From contig JABXHO010000151.1 in assembly GCA_013373595.1 (NCBI GenBank), positions 1 to 32,400 of the forward strand: DNA of 32,400 nucleotides. Reading direction: 5' to 3'. The notes below the pieces were generated by a model, which was given only the letters and a program-made list of their open reading frames with translations, had not been told where the DNA came from and did not search any database. Below are positions 15,856-23,819 of the stretch, piece after piece. The stretch is from Flavobacteriales bacterium. GTDB taxonomy: Bacteria; Bacteroidota; Bacteroidia; Flavobacteriales_D; Crocinitomicaceae. The translations under genes were made by a program, and so were the position numbers. Each line of letters begins with the position of its first letter. The stretch's first letter is position 1.

Positions 15856-15884
15856 TAAAATGCACGTGTTCACGTTTGATCAAC

Positions 15885-15892
15885 TACATTTG
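15885..15892 (+). promoter_or_regulatory. Probable -7 promoter box of the TonB-dependent receptor gene (TACATTTG)
   Basis: Exact TAnnTTTG match, 5 nt before the ATG at 15898. An ACGTG-TT-CACGT inverted repeat (15864-15875) lies 9 nt upstream of the box and could bind a regulator; that is speculative. Confidence 0.55.
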
Positions 15893-15897
15893 CACTC

Positions 15898-18552
15898 ATG
15901 CCTAGATTAATCGTCGTACTACTCATTTTGCTTGCTGGATTTTCCTTCTCGCAAGAGGTAACGTTAACTGGGAGAACAGTTGATAAATCAGGAAAACCTG
16001 TTGGCTTTATTCAAGTGTATTCTCCAGAAGCTATTTCGGCTGTTGACACGGATGGATCAGGTAAGTTTAGCTTAACTTTCACTCAACCAGATACTGTTCT
16101 TGTTAAATTTATTACTGATGCAACAAGGGGAGAATCGATTGAGCGAAGTGTGATTTTGAAACCTGGCGCAAACGATATGGGCGACGTTCAGTTTTCATTT
16201 CAAGATCAAGAAGGCGCTGTGGTGCTCGAGCGTATTCAGAGCCCATTCGAGCTACCTGTCATGCCTCCAGTGGATGTGACGCTGCTTCCTCGAGATGGAG
16301 GTGTTGAATATATGCTTGCCTTAACCGCCGCTGGAGTAAGTTCTAACAACGAATTAACATCTAATTACAATGTACGAGGAGGAAATTACGATGAAAACCT
16401 TGTGTATGTAAATGGATTTCAGATTTACCGTCCTTTTTTAACACGGTCTGGACAGCAAGAAGGAATGAGCTTTATCAATTCAGCACTTGTCAAAAATATC
16501 AGCTTTTCAAGTGGCGGTTTCGATTCACAATACGGTGATAAACTGTCTTCGGTTCTTGATATTGAATACAAAACACCGAGTGACACGCTGAAAGGTTCAT
16601 TGGTAGCCTCGCTGCTCGGGGCGGAAGCACACCTAGAACAACAAGTGAATCCTCGTTTCAGTTATTTGGTAGGAGCACGCTATCGAGCGAATGGCTATTT
16701 ATTGAATTCCTTACCGGCAAAAGGAGCATACAATCCTGTTTTTGCGGATGCGCAGTTTTTGACGAATGTGCGATTAAATGAAAAATTAGATTGGTCGGTA
16801 ATCGGTCACTTTTCTTCGAATAATTATCGTTTTTCTCCCCAAACGCAGCGAACCGACTTCGGAACAGCCAATGAAGCTTATTCCTTCGTGATTTACTTCG
16901 ATGGGCAAGAGCAAACGCGCTTCCAAACGATGATGGGAGGAACATCGCTAAAGTGGAAACCATCCGAAAATACGAAACTTGATTTGTATGCAACGGTCTT
17001 CAATACAGATGAGCGCGAGTACTTTGATATCCAAGGACAGTATTTTATCAACGAATTAGAAACCGATCCTGCGAAAGAAGAATTCGGAGACTCAATTTCA
17101 ACCTTGGGAATTGGAACCTTCCTGAATCATGCACGAAATCGATTGAACGCAACTATTTTCAATGTGTATCACAATGGAGATCAGTTATTGCATAAAGGAT
17201 ATTTGAAGCGTGACAGTTCAGTTGTGGCGAAAAGTAATCTGAAATGGGGAGTGAACTTCCAAATGGATGATTTCTCGGATCGCCTGAGTGAATGGCGTAT
17301 GATTGATTCGGCCGGATATTCGGTTCCGCAAAATACGCCAAATGAGGTCAAGTTGTTCGAAACGATTAAAGGAGATTTGGCTTTGCAGTCGCAGCGCTAT
17401 ACGTCATTTGTTCAACTGAACACACAATGGTCGAAGAGTAAAAAGAATTATGCCGTCGAGGTAACAAAGAAGTATAAAGATGCGAATGGAAGAAAGTACT
17501 TTAAAACCTTCCGTGATACCTTTGATAATTCGTCTGCTAAATGGGCATTGAGTGTCGGTTCTCGCGCTGGATATACGACTGCAAACAACGAATTTTACAT
17601 TACGCCAAGAGCATCGGTAAACTATTCTCCACGAACGCACATGGTAAGGGATACTTCAATTATTCGTAGAGGAGTGAACTTTCGATTTGCAACGGGAATG
17701 TATTACCAACCACCTTTTTACCGTGAATACAGAACGTTTACAGGTAATTTAAACATGAATGTTCGATCGCAAAAGTCGGCGCATTTTGTGGCGGGAGGGG
17801 ATATGTATTTCAACATGTGGAACCGTGAAGTACCGTTCAAATTTACGGCAGAAGCGTATTACAAATATTTGTGGGACGTCAATCCGTATGAGATCGAAAA
17901 CGTTCGTACGCGCTATTACGCAGATAACAATGCAGTGGCTTATGCGTATGGATTGGATCTGAACGTCTACGGGCAATTTGTTGAAGGAATTGAATCGTTC
18001 TTTAAAGTCGGTTTCTTGTCGACTAAGGAAGATATCCTCAATGATTTCTACGATGAATACTACAACGCAGCAGGAGAGAAAATCATTTTTGGTTACAGCG
18101 AGGACCAGACACCAGTAGATACAGTGCGTGTATATCCAGGCTACGTTCCGCGCCCAACGGATCAAATCATGACGTTTGGGGCTTTGATTCAAGATCGTAT
18201 GCCGAAGTACGAAAGCTTCAGTGTGCAAGTAGGGATTCAATACGGGGCGCCGCTTCCTTACGGACCTCCAGATTTTAAGCGTTACAAAGATACCTTGCGT
18301 TTGCGTTCTTACTTCCGTGTGGACATTGGAATGTCGTATGACTTCTTGTACAAAGCGCAATTGGAAAAACGAGAAACCTTCTGGACCAAAAATTTCGACG
18401 ATGCAATTGTATCCTTTGAAGTATTCAATTTGTTAGGAATCAACAATGTGCTTTCGAAGCAGTGGATTCAAGATGTGGAAGGGAAATACTATTCAATTCC
18501 AAACTACTTGACTCAACGCCGATTCAATTTAAAGTTGATTCTGAGATTTTAA
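15898..18552 (+). CDS. TonB-dependent outer-membrane receptor with CarboxypepD-regulatory-like domain (884 aa)
   Basis: Outer-membrane active transporter. A signal peptide (LIVVLLILLAGFSFS-Q, cut near 19) is followed by a carboxypeptidase-regulatory-like beta-sandwich (about 20-100, VTLTGRTVDKSGKPVGFIQV) typical of Bacteroidota receptors. Next come the plug (about 125-245, with NYNVRGGNYDENLVYVNGFQIYRP and SGGFDSQYGDKLSSVLDI) and a 22-strand-type barrel ending in the aromatic RRFNLKLILRF. No SusD-like partner follows, so this is probably not a classic SusCD glycan importer. The substrate is not indicated by the neighbours (bshC upstream, a convergent helicase downstream). Confidence 0.92.
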   Translation: MPRLIVVLLILLAGFSFSQEVTLTGRTVDKSGKPVGFIQVYSPEAISAVDTDGSGKFSLTFTQPDTVLVKFITDATRGESIERSVILKPGANDMGDVQFSFQDQEGAVVLERIQSPFELPVMPPVDVTLLPRDGGVEYMLALTAAGVSSNNELTSNYNVRGGNYDENLVYVNGFQIYRPFLTRSGQQEGMSFINSALVKNISFSSGGFDSQYGDKLSSVLDIEYKTPSDTLKGSLVASLLGAEAHLEQQVNPRFSYLVGARYRANGYLLNSLPAKGAYNPVFADAQFLTNVRLNEKLDWSVIGHFSSNNYRFSPQTQRTDFGTANEAYSFVIYFDGQEQTRFQTMMGGTSLKWKPSENTKLDLYATVFNTDEREYFDIQGQYFINELETDPAKEEFGDSISTLGIGTFLNHARNRLNATIFNVYHNGDQLLHKGYLKRDSSVVAKSNLKWGVNFQMDDFSDRLSEWRMIDSAGYSVPQNTPNEVKLFETIKGDLALQSQRYTSFVQLNTQWSKSKKNYAVEVTKKYKDANGRKYFKTFRDTFDNSSAKWALSVGSRAGYTTANNEFYITPRASVNYSPRTHMVRDTSIIRRGVNFRFATGMYYQPPFYREYRTFTGNLNMNVRSQKSAHFVAGGDMYFNMWNREVPFKFTAEAYYKYLWDVNPYEIENVRTRYYADNNAVAYAYGLDLNVYGQFVEGIESFFKVGFLSTKEDILNDFYDEYYNAAGEKIIFGYSEDQTPVDTVRVYPGYVPRPTDQIMTFGALIQDRMPKYESFSVQVGIQYGAPLPYGPPDFKRYKDTLRLRSYFRVDIGMSYDFLYKAQLEKRETFWTKNFDDAIVSFEVFNLLGINNVLSKQWIQDVEGKYYSIPNYLTQRRFNLKLILRF

Positions 18553-18761
18553 TTTATCCTTTCATTAGGTTTCCTGCTTTTGTATTCGATGAACCAATTA
18601 AAAAATGGTTTGGTCTACTTTTTCCTTGTTTTAGTGAATAAAAGAACGGAGAGGTTTTAATCAATTCAATTTTGCTCGTGCTACTGGCGCATAAAGTAAA
18701 AGAACTAGATGTTTGACAAATCGAAGGATAAAGTCAACAAGTTTTCTGAGCGAAGTCGAAC

Positions 18762-21050
18762 CTATACAATCAACGAAGCTCGATACAACTTCAACTCATC
18801 CCACGTGAATTTGTTCCCCACTTTTTCTTTCAAATCGGTCAGAGAGCCGCCTTCGTATTCATCGAAAACATCACTCAATTGATTGATGCGTTTTGAATCC
18901 AGTAAGTCGCGAAGTTCAATTTTTTCCGTTTTCAACAGGCGTTCGCAATGAGAAGTAATGGTTTGCGTACTCAACTGTCGTTCTTTTGACACTTCTTTGA
19001 TAGACTTCCCTTCTTTGAGCAATTCAAGCGTTGTCTCGTAAGTCGATTTCTTCTTTTTCTTCTTCGTTTCTCGCTTTTTCGTCTTCGTTTTTATCTGGAT
19101 GAAATCGGTATCGAAGTCAAACGTTGCATTTTCCTGACGCATTTCTTGTCGAACACGCTCAATTTTCCCTTGTTTGTATGCAAGGATTTCATTTTCCCAT
19201 TTCTGGTCTTTTTCCAGAGAGATATCATTCACAATCGCATGAATCAACTGCTTGGCTTTTTTCATCCGAATGATCGTTTCGGTCATGAGTTGATCCAACT
19301 CTTCTAACTCTTCGTTGTATTGCTTCGTGTTGCTCTTCTGCTGCAGCTCAGCCATCTTCTTGAGTGTCGAATAGAGAATTCCATCGAAGGTTTTAAAGAA
19401 ATACGTGTAAGCTGCATCTACGCGTTCTTCCACGAAAGAAAGATCGGTGTTTTTTTGATGAAAGAGTTTGGTCAATTGATTCCTAAACTTCCGTGAAGCT
19501 TCCATCGTTCCTTCGATCTGCTGCACTTGTTGCGTCATCCACGACAAGTTTTTGCCCTTCATGGATTTCGCTCCTTGATGTTTATAGCTGTCCTTGTGTG
19601 AGTGCCATTTATTCATTAATTCGATCCAGTCGAAAGCGCGTTGTAGTGCACTGTGCGCATATTCGTATGTACCGTCAATCAACGATTTTTCTAAGTCTTC
19701 GGAGCCGTCATTGGCTTGAGTATATGCTGCTACTTCATGGTTGGTCGACAATCGTTGTGGAAGAATAGGATTCAGTAATACCAATCCATCTAACGAGCGG
19801 AGTCGAGACAACGCAACGTAGGATTGTCCAGGAACAAATACTTTGGAAACATCAATAATTGCTTTATCAAACGTGAGTCCTTGACTTTTATGTACCGTAA
19901 TGGCCCACGCCAATTTGAGCGGATAATGAACGAAGGTTCCCAACACTTTTTCTTCAACTTCTCCCGTTGCAGGATTCAGGTTGTATTGAATGTTGTTCCA
20001 TTCGTATTTTTCAACTTCGATGATTTTCTTTTCCGCAGGAAATTCCACTTTCACTTCGTACTTCGATAACGCGATAATCTTTCCCATTTTTCCGTTGTAG
20101 AAATTCTTTTCATAGGAAATATCATTCTTAATGAACATCACCTGCGCGCCTAGTTTCAGCTCAAGTGTTTCTTCAATCGGGTAGAGGTGTTCGGGAAATT
20201 TTCCATTGATTTCGGCATCGTAGCGATGTACATTTCCATCCAGTCGATCCAATGCTTCGCGATTTATCTTGTCGGCATCGGCATTGTGTGTGGTAAGCGT
20301 AATGTAATCATCGTGCTTGGTGGCATCAAAATTTTGGTCAACATGAGAGTTCAAAATCTCAATGTCTTTATCCGTGATTTCGTTGTTGCGCAAGTTGTTC
20401 AGAATATCAATAAATTGCTGATCCGCTTGTCGGTATACTTTTTCCAATTCGATGTAAAGCGGTTTCACTTCGTGAATCACTTGAGCATCAAAGAAGAAAG
20501 GACTTTTGTAATAATTTCGAAGATAATTCCACTCGTTTTGTTTTACGACTGGAGGAAGTTGGAGCAAATCCCCAATAAACAACACTTGTACGCCACCAAA
20601 GGGTTGATTGATTTTTCGAACATTTCGAAGCATCCAGTCCATTGCGTCGAGAAGATCTGCGCGTAGCATACTCACTTCGTCTACAATTAAAAGTTCGAGG
20701 TTTCGAATGATCGCTCGGCGTTGGTTATTCATCCTGAAATGACGTAACAACGTAGATTTGCTCTCCAATCGAACACTTTCGTTGAATGTCGCATTGAAAT
20801 CCGGGACGAAACCACCAAAGGGTAATTGGAAAAATGAGTGAATCGTTACTCCGCCAGCATTTAGCGCTGCAATTCCCGTTGGAGCAACAATCACTGTTTG
20901 CTTGTACGTCGATTTAACGATTTTTTGAAGCAAAGTCGTCTTTCCTGTTCCTGCTTTTCCTGTCAGGAAAATCGTGCGATTCGTTTGATTGATAAATCGT
21001 TCGGTAAACTCCGCTATTTTGTTTGTTTCGTAGGTCAGATCTGTTGTCAT
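18762..21050 (-). CDS. PIF1-like superfamily 1B DNA helicase with C-terminal helicase-associated HTH domain (762 aa)
   Basis: ATP-dependent helicase. Walker A is GKAGTGKT (31-38), with the PIF1-type context FLTGKAGTGKTTLL; VAPTGIAALNAGG is motif Ia; Walker B is VDEVSML (123-129). FIGDLLQLPPV is motif III and WAITVHKSQGLTFDKAIID plus YVALSRLRSL are motifs V/VI. After a long helical middle part comes a strongly basic tract (about 645-662, with a run of six lysines) and an HTH_40-type domain (about 663-762, LLKEGKSIKEVSKERQLS). This arrangement is common in Bacteroidota, where the protein is thought to act on structured or damaged DNA. Single gene; -7 box at 21128-21135. Confidence 0.9.
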   Translation of the reverse strand: MTTDLTYETNKIAEFTERFINQTNRTIFLTGKAGTGKTTLLQKIVKSTYKQTVIVAPTGIAALNAGGVTIHSFFQLPFGGFVPDFNATFNESVRLESKSTLLRHFRMNNQRRAIIRNLELLIVDEVSMLRADLLDAMDWMLRNVRKINQPFGGVQVLFIGDLLQLPPVVKQNEWNYLRNYYKSPFFFDAQVIHEVKPLYIELEKVYRQADQQFIDILNNLRNNEITDKDIEILNSHVDQNFDATKHDDYITLTTHNADADKINREALDRLDGNVHRYDAEINGKFPEHLYPIEETLELKLGAQVMFIKNDISYEKNFYNGKMGKIIALSKYEVKVEFPAEKKIIEVEKYEWNNIQYNLNPATGEVEEKVLGTFVHYPLKLAWAITVHKSQGLTFDKAIIDVSKVFVPGQSYVALSRLRSLDGLVLLNPILPQRLSTNHEVAAYTQANDGSEDLEKSLIDGTYEYAHSALQRAFDWIELMNKWHSHKDSYKHQGAKSMKGKNLSWMTQQVQQIEGTMEASRKFRNQLTKLFHQKNTDLSFVEERVDAAYTYFFKTFDGILYSTLKKMAELQQKSNTKQYNEELEELDQLMTETIIRMKKAKQLIHAIVNDISLEKDQKWENEILAYKQGKIERVRQEMRQENATFDFDTDFIQIKTKTKKRETKKKKKKSTYETTLELLKEGKSIKEVSKERQLSTQTITSHCERLLKTEKIELRDLLDSKRINQLSDVFDEYEGGSLTDLKEKVGNKFTWDELKLYRASLIV

Positions 21051-21127
21051 CTTATTTAAGTTAACGAAAAAGTTGAATTCAAAACAGCGTTTGTTGCCAA
21101 AATTTTACTGAAAATCGTTTTGAAGGG

Positions 21128-21135
21128 CAAAGTTA
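21128..21135 (-). promoter_or_regulatory. Probable -7 promoter box of the helicase gene (TAACTTTG)
   Basis: On the minus strand this reads TAACTTTG, an exact TAnnTTTG match, 78 nt before the ATG at 21050. The leader would be about 70 nt, longer than for other genes here, so this is less certain. Confidence 0.4.
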
Positions 21136-21202
21136 ACAAGTCTTTCTAAGAAAGGGACGGCAATTGGAAAATCGAACCATCGAATATTCGACCAACTCGT
21201 GA

Positions 21203-21964
21203 TTAATCGACCAATTCAATGGAAAAATCATCGGCATACACTACGGCATCATTGGAGAACGAGTTCGCCGTAATTCCAATTTCAATACTCGTGTACATAC
21301 CTTTTGTTCCTTGGAGGTTATACAAAACATCTTTCGGAAGCGTGCGTGTATTCTTTTCTTCAATAATCAATTCATCATCAAGGAAGAGTCGAACCCAGCC
21401 TTTTTTCTTTTGTGAAAGATGTGTTTCTAAGGTGATTTTGAACCATTGATTTCGTGGAAAGCTATGGGATTGTTGTTCCAAGTTTCCTTCTTTGAATTTA
21501 AATTCAACGGCACCGTAATTGCCACTTCCAACATTGGCTACGCGAATTCCAGGACCGGCACCCACGGGCGTTTGCTCTTCCAAATCGAGTAAGAATAACC
21601 AATCGAGTTCTTGTTCTCCATCGATGTAATACCAAACGGAAGAACGAACGGTTTCTCCATCGTAAAAGGCCATTTTTTGTTTGAATAAACTACATTTTGA
21701 CAGCTTTTCTTCCGTACTAACTACGGCATCAAACTTTAAACTGGTTGTTCCCGAATGAGCGTGTTCAGTGGAAAGTGTAATGCTATTTACATCGTAGGTT
21801 TGTTGTGTGGCCGACCAATAGACGTCGTTATCAACTACCAGTTCGTCAAAAGAAGCATAGCTTTCGAAGTCATCTGAGAATGCATTGGGGCCGCCGAAGT
21901 GCTTTTCTTTGTTGCAGCCAAAGAGAACAGCGCTGAGACCGAGAAATAAAAAGAACTGTTTCAT
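21203..21964 (-). CDS. Surface or periplasmic lipoprotein, probable concanavalin-like beta-sandwich (253 aa)
   Basis: The N terminus is a lipoprotein signal, with a hydrophobic stretch FFLFLGLSAVLF and the lipobox L-F-G-C (Cys17), so it is probably anchored to the outer membrane. The rest is rich in beta-strand patterns: SDDFESYASFDELV near the start, VRSSVWYYIDGEQELDWLFLLDL in the middle, GWVRLFLDDELIIEE and a terminal VVYADDFSIELVD. This order is typical of LamG/polysaccharide-lyase-like jelly-roll proteins that bind glycans. No catalytic residues can be assigned. It is the third gene of an operon with an aminotransferase and a small barrel protein (3 nt spacing). Confidence 0.75.
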   Translation of the reverse strand: MKQFFLFLGLSAVLFGCNKEKHFGGPNAFSDDFESYASFDELVVDNDVYWSATQQTYDVNSITLSTEHAHSGTTSLKFDAVVSTEEKLSKCSLFKQKMAFYDGETVRSSVWYYIDGEQELDWLFLLDLEEQTPVGAGPGIRVANVGSGNYGAVEFKFKEGNLEQQSHSFPRNQWFKITLETHLSQKKKGWVRLFLDDELIIEEKNTRTLPKDVLYNLQGTKGMYTSIEIGITANSFSNDAVVYADDFSIELVD

Positions 21965-21967
21965 TTG

Positions 21968-22528
21968 CTAAGGTTTTGGTGCATTGCGTAATTTGAATCC
22001 GATACTGATTCCGCCCCAATGTTCCCACTGGAAATCGACCAAGTAGGAAACGAGTGGTGTGTAGGCGAAACGATAAAACATGCGACTTCCTTCGGGTTCC
22101 AGACGGTACCCAAGTGAAAAGGGCATACGCAAGAAAGCACTACCGCGTGTTGTAACGGTGAGTGATTGTCCGATACCAACATCCAATCCATGTTTGTGTC
22201 CGCGCACGAAGTGTAGCATCACAGGGAAAATGATAGCAGCACCGTTGTTTTTATCGACATAGGTTCCACTAATTCCTGTTCGAAGAATCCATCGGTTGTG
22301 CTGGGTTGAGTGAAAGTTCCATTCATGATTTAACGACCCGAAACCGCCTGCACCACCTAATTCCAAGTAAAGACTATTGTGACGTGGATAGCGTCGCATT
22401 CTTTCAGGAACGAAGTAAGCCTGAGTCGTATTACTTTTGATGATGTTTTCTGAAATAATTGGCTCATCTTGCCCGAACGAGAAATGCGTAAAGAGGATGG
22501 CAAACAGTGCTAAGAGAATTGATTTCAT
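21968..22528 (-). CDS. Small outer-membrane beta-barrel-like protein (186 aa)
   Basis: Hypothetical protein with a signal peptide (SILLALFAILFTHFSFG-Q, cleavage near 20). The mature part has alternating hydrophobic/polar strands rich in Gly and aromatic residues (LYLELGGAGGFGSLNHEWNF; VMLHFVRGHKHGLDVGIG; HWGGISIGFKLRN), as in eight-stranded outer-membrane barrels. The ATG at 22528 overlaps the stop of the aminotransferase gene (TAATG); a TTG three codons upstream is less likely. No function can be assigned. Confidence 0.75.
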   Translation of the reverse strand: MKSILLALFAILFTHFSFGQDEPIISENIIKSNTTQAYFVPERMRRYPRHNSLYLELGGAGGFGSLNHEWNFHSTQHNRWILRTGISGTYVDKNNGAAIIFPVMLHFVRGHKHGLDVGIGQSLTVTTRGSAFLRMPFSLGYRLEPEGSRMFYRFAYTPLVSYLVDFQWEHWGGISIGFKLRNAPKP

Positions 22529-23688
22529 TATTTCCAACTTGAAATCGTTTGTTTACACTCTTTGAGGGCAGATTTTAGATAGTCAACATCCTCCTGATCA
22601 ACGTATGCCTGCGTTGAAAGACGCAAGAAGATTTGATCTTTCCATTGGAAAACAGGGATTTCAATTTTGTACGTATCGTACAAGAGAGATTTGAGTTCAT
22701 TTCCGTCGTCAATAGGAATGGGAACGCTGCACATTTGTCCTAAGAACTCCGAGTTGACAGCTGTAATTGGTTTCGTTCCTGCAATGTCACAGAGGTCTTC
22801 GTAGTTGTCTAAAATCATTTGCTTGCAACGACTAGATACGGTTCCCCAATCGTTTTGATCCATGTATTCCAGAATTTTTGGAAGTGTCAAAAAGGCGGAA
22901 TAGTCTCGTGTTCCCTGAAGTTGATGATAATCCAAGAATTTTGATTTCCCCGGCACCTCGGCTTCGTATCCCCAACTGATGATGAGCGGATCAAAATCAT
23001 TTTGAAATTCTTTGGTGACGTATAAGAACGAGCAACCCTTTGGTGCCATCATCCATTTGTGGCAAGCTCCTGTATAAATATCTGCCTTCAAAGATGAAAG
23101 GTCGAGCGGAATGTGTCCGGGAATGTGTGCTCCGTCAACAATCGTGATTAATCCCAATTCTTTTGCGCGTTCACAGATTTCTTTCACGGGAAAAACGGTG
23201 GCAGTCATACTCGTTATCTGACTAATAAAAACCGCTTTGGTTTTGTGCGAATAGCCTTTCCAGAAATGATCGAGAAACTCTTCTTTTGTCCGAATCCCCA
23301 AAGGAATTTCCTGTTGAACATAACGCGCTCTCGCTTTTTTACAATAATAATTCCACGTACGATCCATGGCTCCGTACTCATGATCTGTTGCTAGAATTTC
23401 ATCACCTGGCAGCAGGGAAAAACTCTTTGCAATTATATTGATGGCGTATGAAGGATTCATGGTCATTACGAGATCATCCGGATCGCAATGAATGTATTCG
23501 GCCAGTGCACGCTTTGAAATTTCAAGCTGTTTGTTTCCGTCATGAACAAAAAACTGAACAGGATCTTGTTCCAGTCGTCGTTGCCAATATTGGTAATCGT
23601 CAAAAATGGGAGATGGACAAGCTCCAAAGGAACCGTGATTCAAGTGTCTGTAGTTAGGATTCAGTAAAAAATCATTTTTTAAGTTCAT
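22528..23688 (-). CDS. Class V (cysteine desulfurase/isopenicillin-N-epimerase-like) PLP enzyme (386 aa)
   Basis: Fold-type I PLP enzyme of aminotransferase class V. The N terminus has YRHLNHGSFGACP, typical of the isopenicillin-N-epimerase-like subgroup. D185 and H188 in TIVDGAHIPGH contact the cofactor, and K211 in TGACHKWMMAPKG is the Schiff-base lysine. A cysteine-desulfurase-type catalytic Cys loop is not evident, so IscS/SufS activity is unlikely; epimerase, lyase or transaminase activity is possible. First gene of an operon with two envelope proteins, which gives no clear hint of the substrate. A near-consensus -7 box lies at 23713-23720. Confidence 0.88.
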   Translation of the reverse strand: MNLKNDFLLNPNYRHLNHGSFGACPSPIFDDYQYWQRRLEQDPVQFFVHDGNKQLEISKRALAEYIHCDPDDLVMTMNPSYAINIIAKSFSLLPGDEILATDHEYGAMDRTWNYYCKKARARYVQQEIPLGIRTKEEFLDHFWKGYSHKTKAVFISQITSMTATVFPVKEICERAKELGLITIVDGAHIPGHIPLDLSSLKADIYTGACHKWMMAPKGCSFLYVTKEFQNDFDPLIISWGYEAEVPGKSKFLDYHQLQGTRDYSAFLTLPKILEYMDQNDWGTVSSRCKQMILDNYEDLCDIAGTKPITAVNSEFLGQMCSVPIPIDDGNELKSLLYDTYKIEIPVFQWKDQIFLRLSTQAYVDQEDVDYLKSALKECKQTISSWK

Positions 23689-23712
23689 GTAAAAACGAAT
23701 TGGAATGTGTGT

Positions 23713-23720
23713 CGAAGATA
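23713..23720 (-). promoter_or_regulatory. Possible -7 promoter box of the aminotransferase operon (TATCTTCG)
   Basis: On the minus strand TATCTTCG differs from TAnnTTTG at one position and lies 24 nt before the ATG at 23688. Position is good; the mismatch lowers confidence. Confidence 0.35.
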
Positions 23721-23798
23721 CGAATTCTAATGGTTTATTTACTGATTGTAAATCATAGTTAAAGGCATGCTTTTGTGTGGTTTGCGATAGAAAATATG

Positions 23799-23806
23799 TA
23801 AATTTG
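23799..23806 (+). promoter_or_regulatory. Probable -7 promoter box of the TPR-SpoIIE phosphatase gene (TAAATTTG)
   Basis: Exact TAnnTTTG match 13 nt before the ATG at 23820. A TTTG at 23772-23775, 23 nt upstream, could be the -33 element, making this the only box in the window with both parts. Confidence 0.55.
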
Positions 23807-23819
23807 TTTAGTGACTACT

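Noticed and set aside
15864-15875. ACGTG-TT-CACGT inverted repeat before the TonB receptor promoter as an operator
   Set aside because: Short and single; no regulator gene nearby and no second site. Kept only as a remark under the promoter entry.
17749-18360. Long antisense frame (203 codons) inside the TonB receptor gene
   Set aside because: Composition (many Arg, Cys, Val and Ile in no pattern) is what the reverse strand of a barrel-coding region gives, and no promoter or start context supports it.
18589-18660. Short plus-strand frame of 23 codons with a hydrophobic middle, after the TonB receptor gene
   Set aside because: No promoter box, no terminator and no recognisable sequence; this length is expected by chance in AT-rich intergenic DNA.
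18747-18764. Sequence TGAGCGAAGTCGAA that resembles one arm of a common intergenic palindrome
   Set aside because: Only one arm is present, with no partner arm and no second copy in the window, and it may be a chance match.
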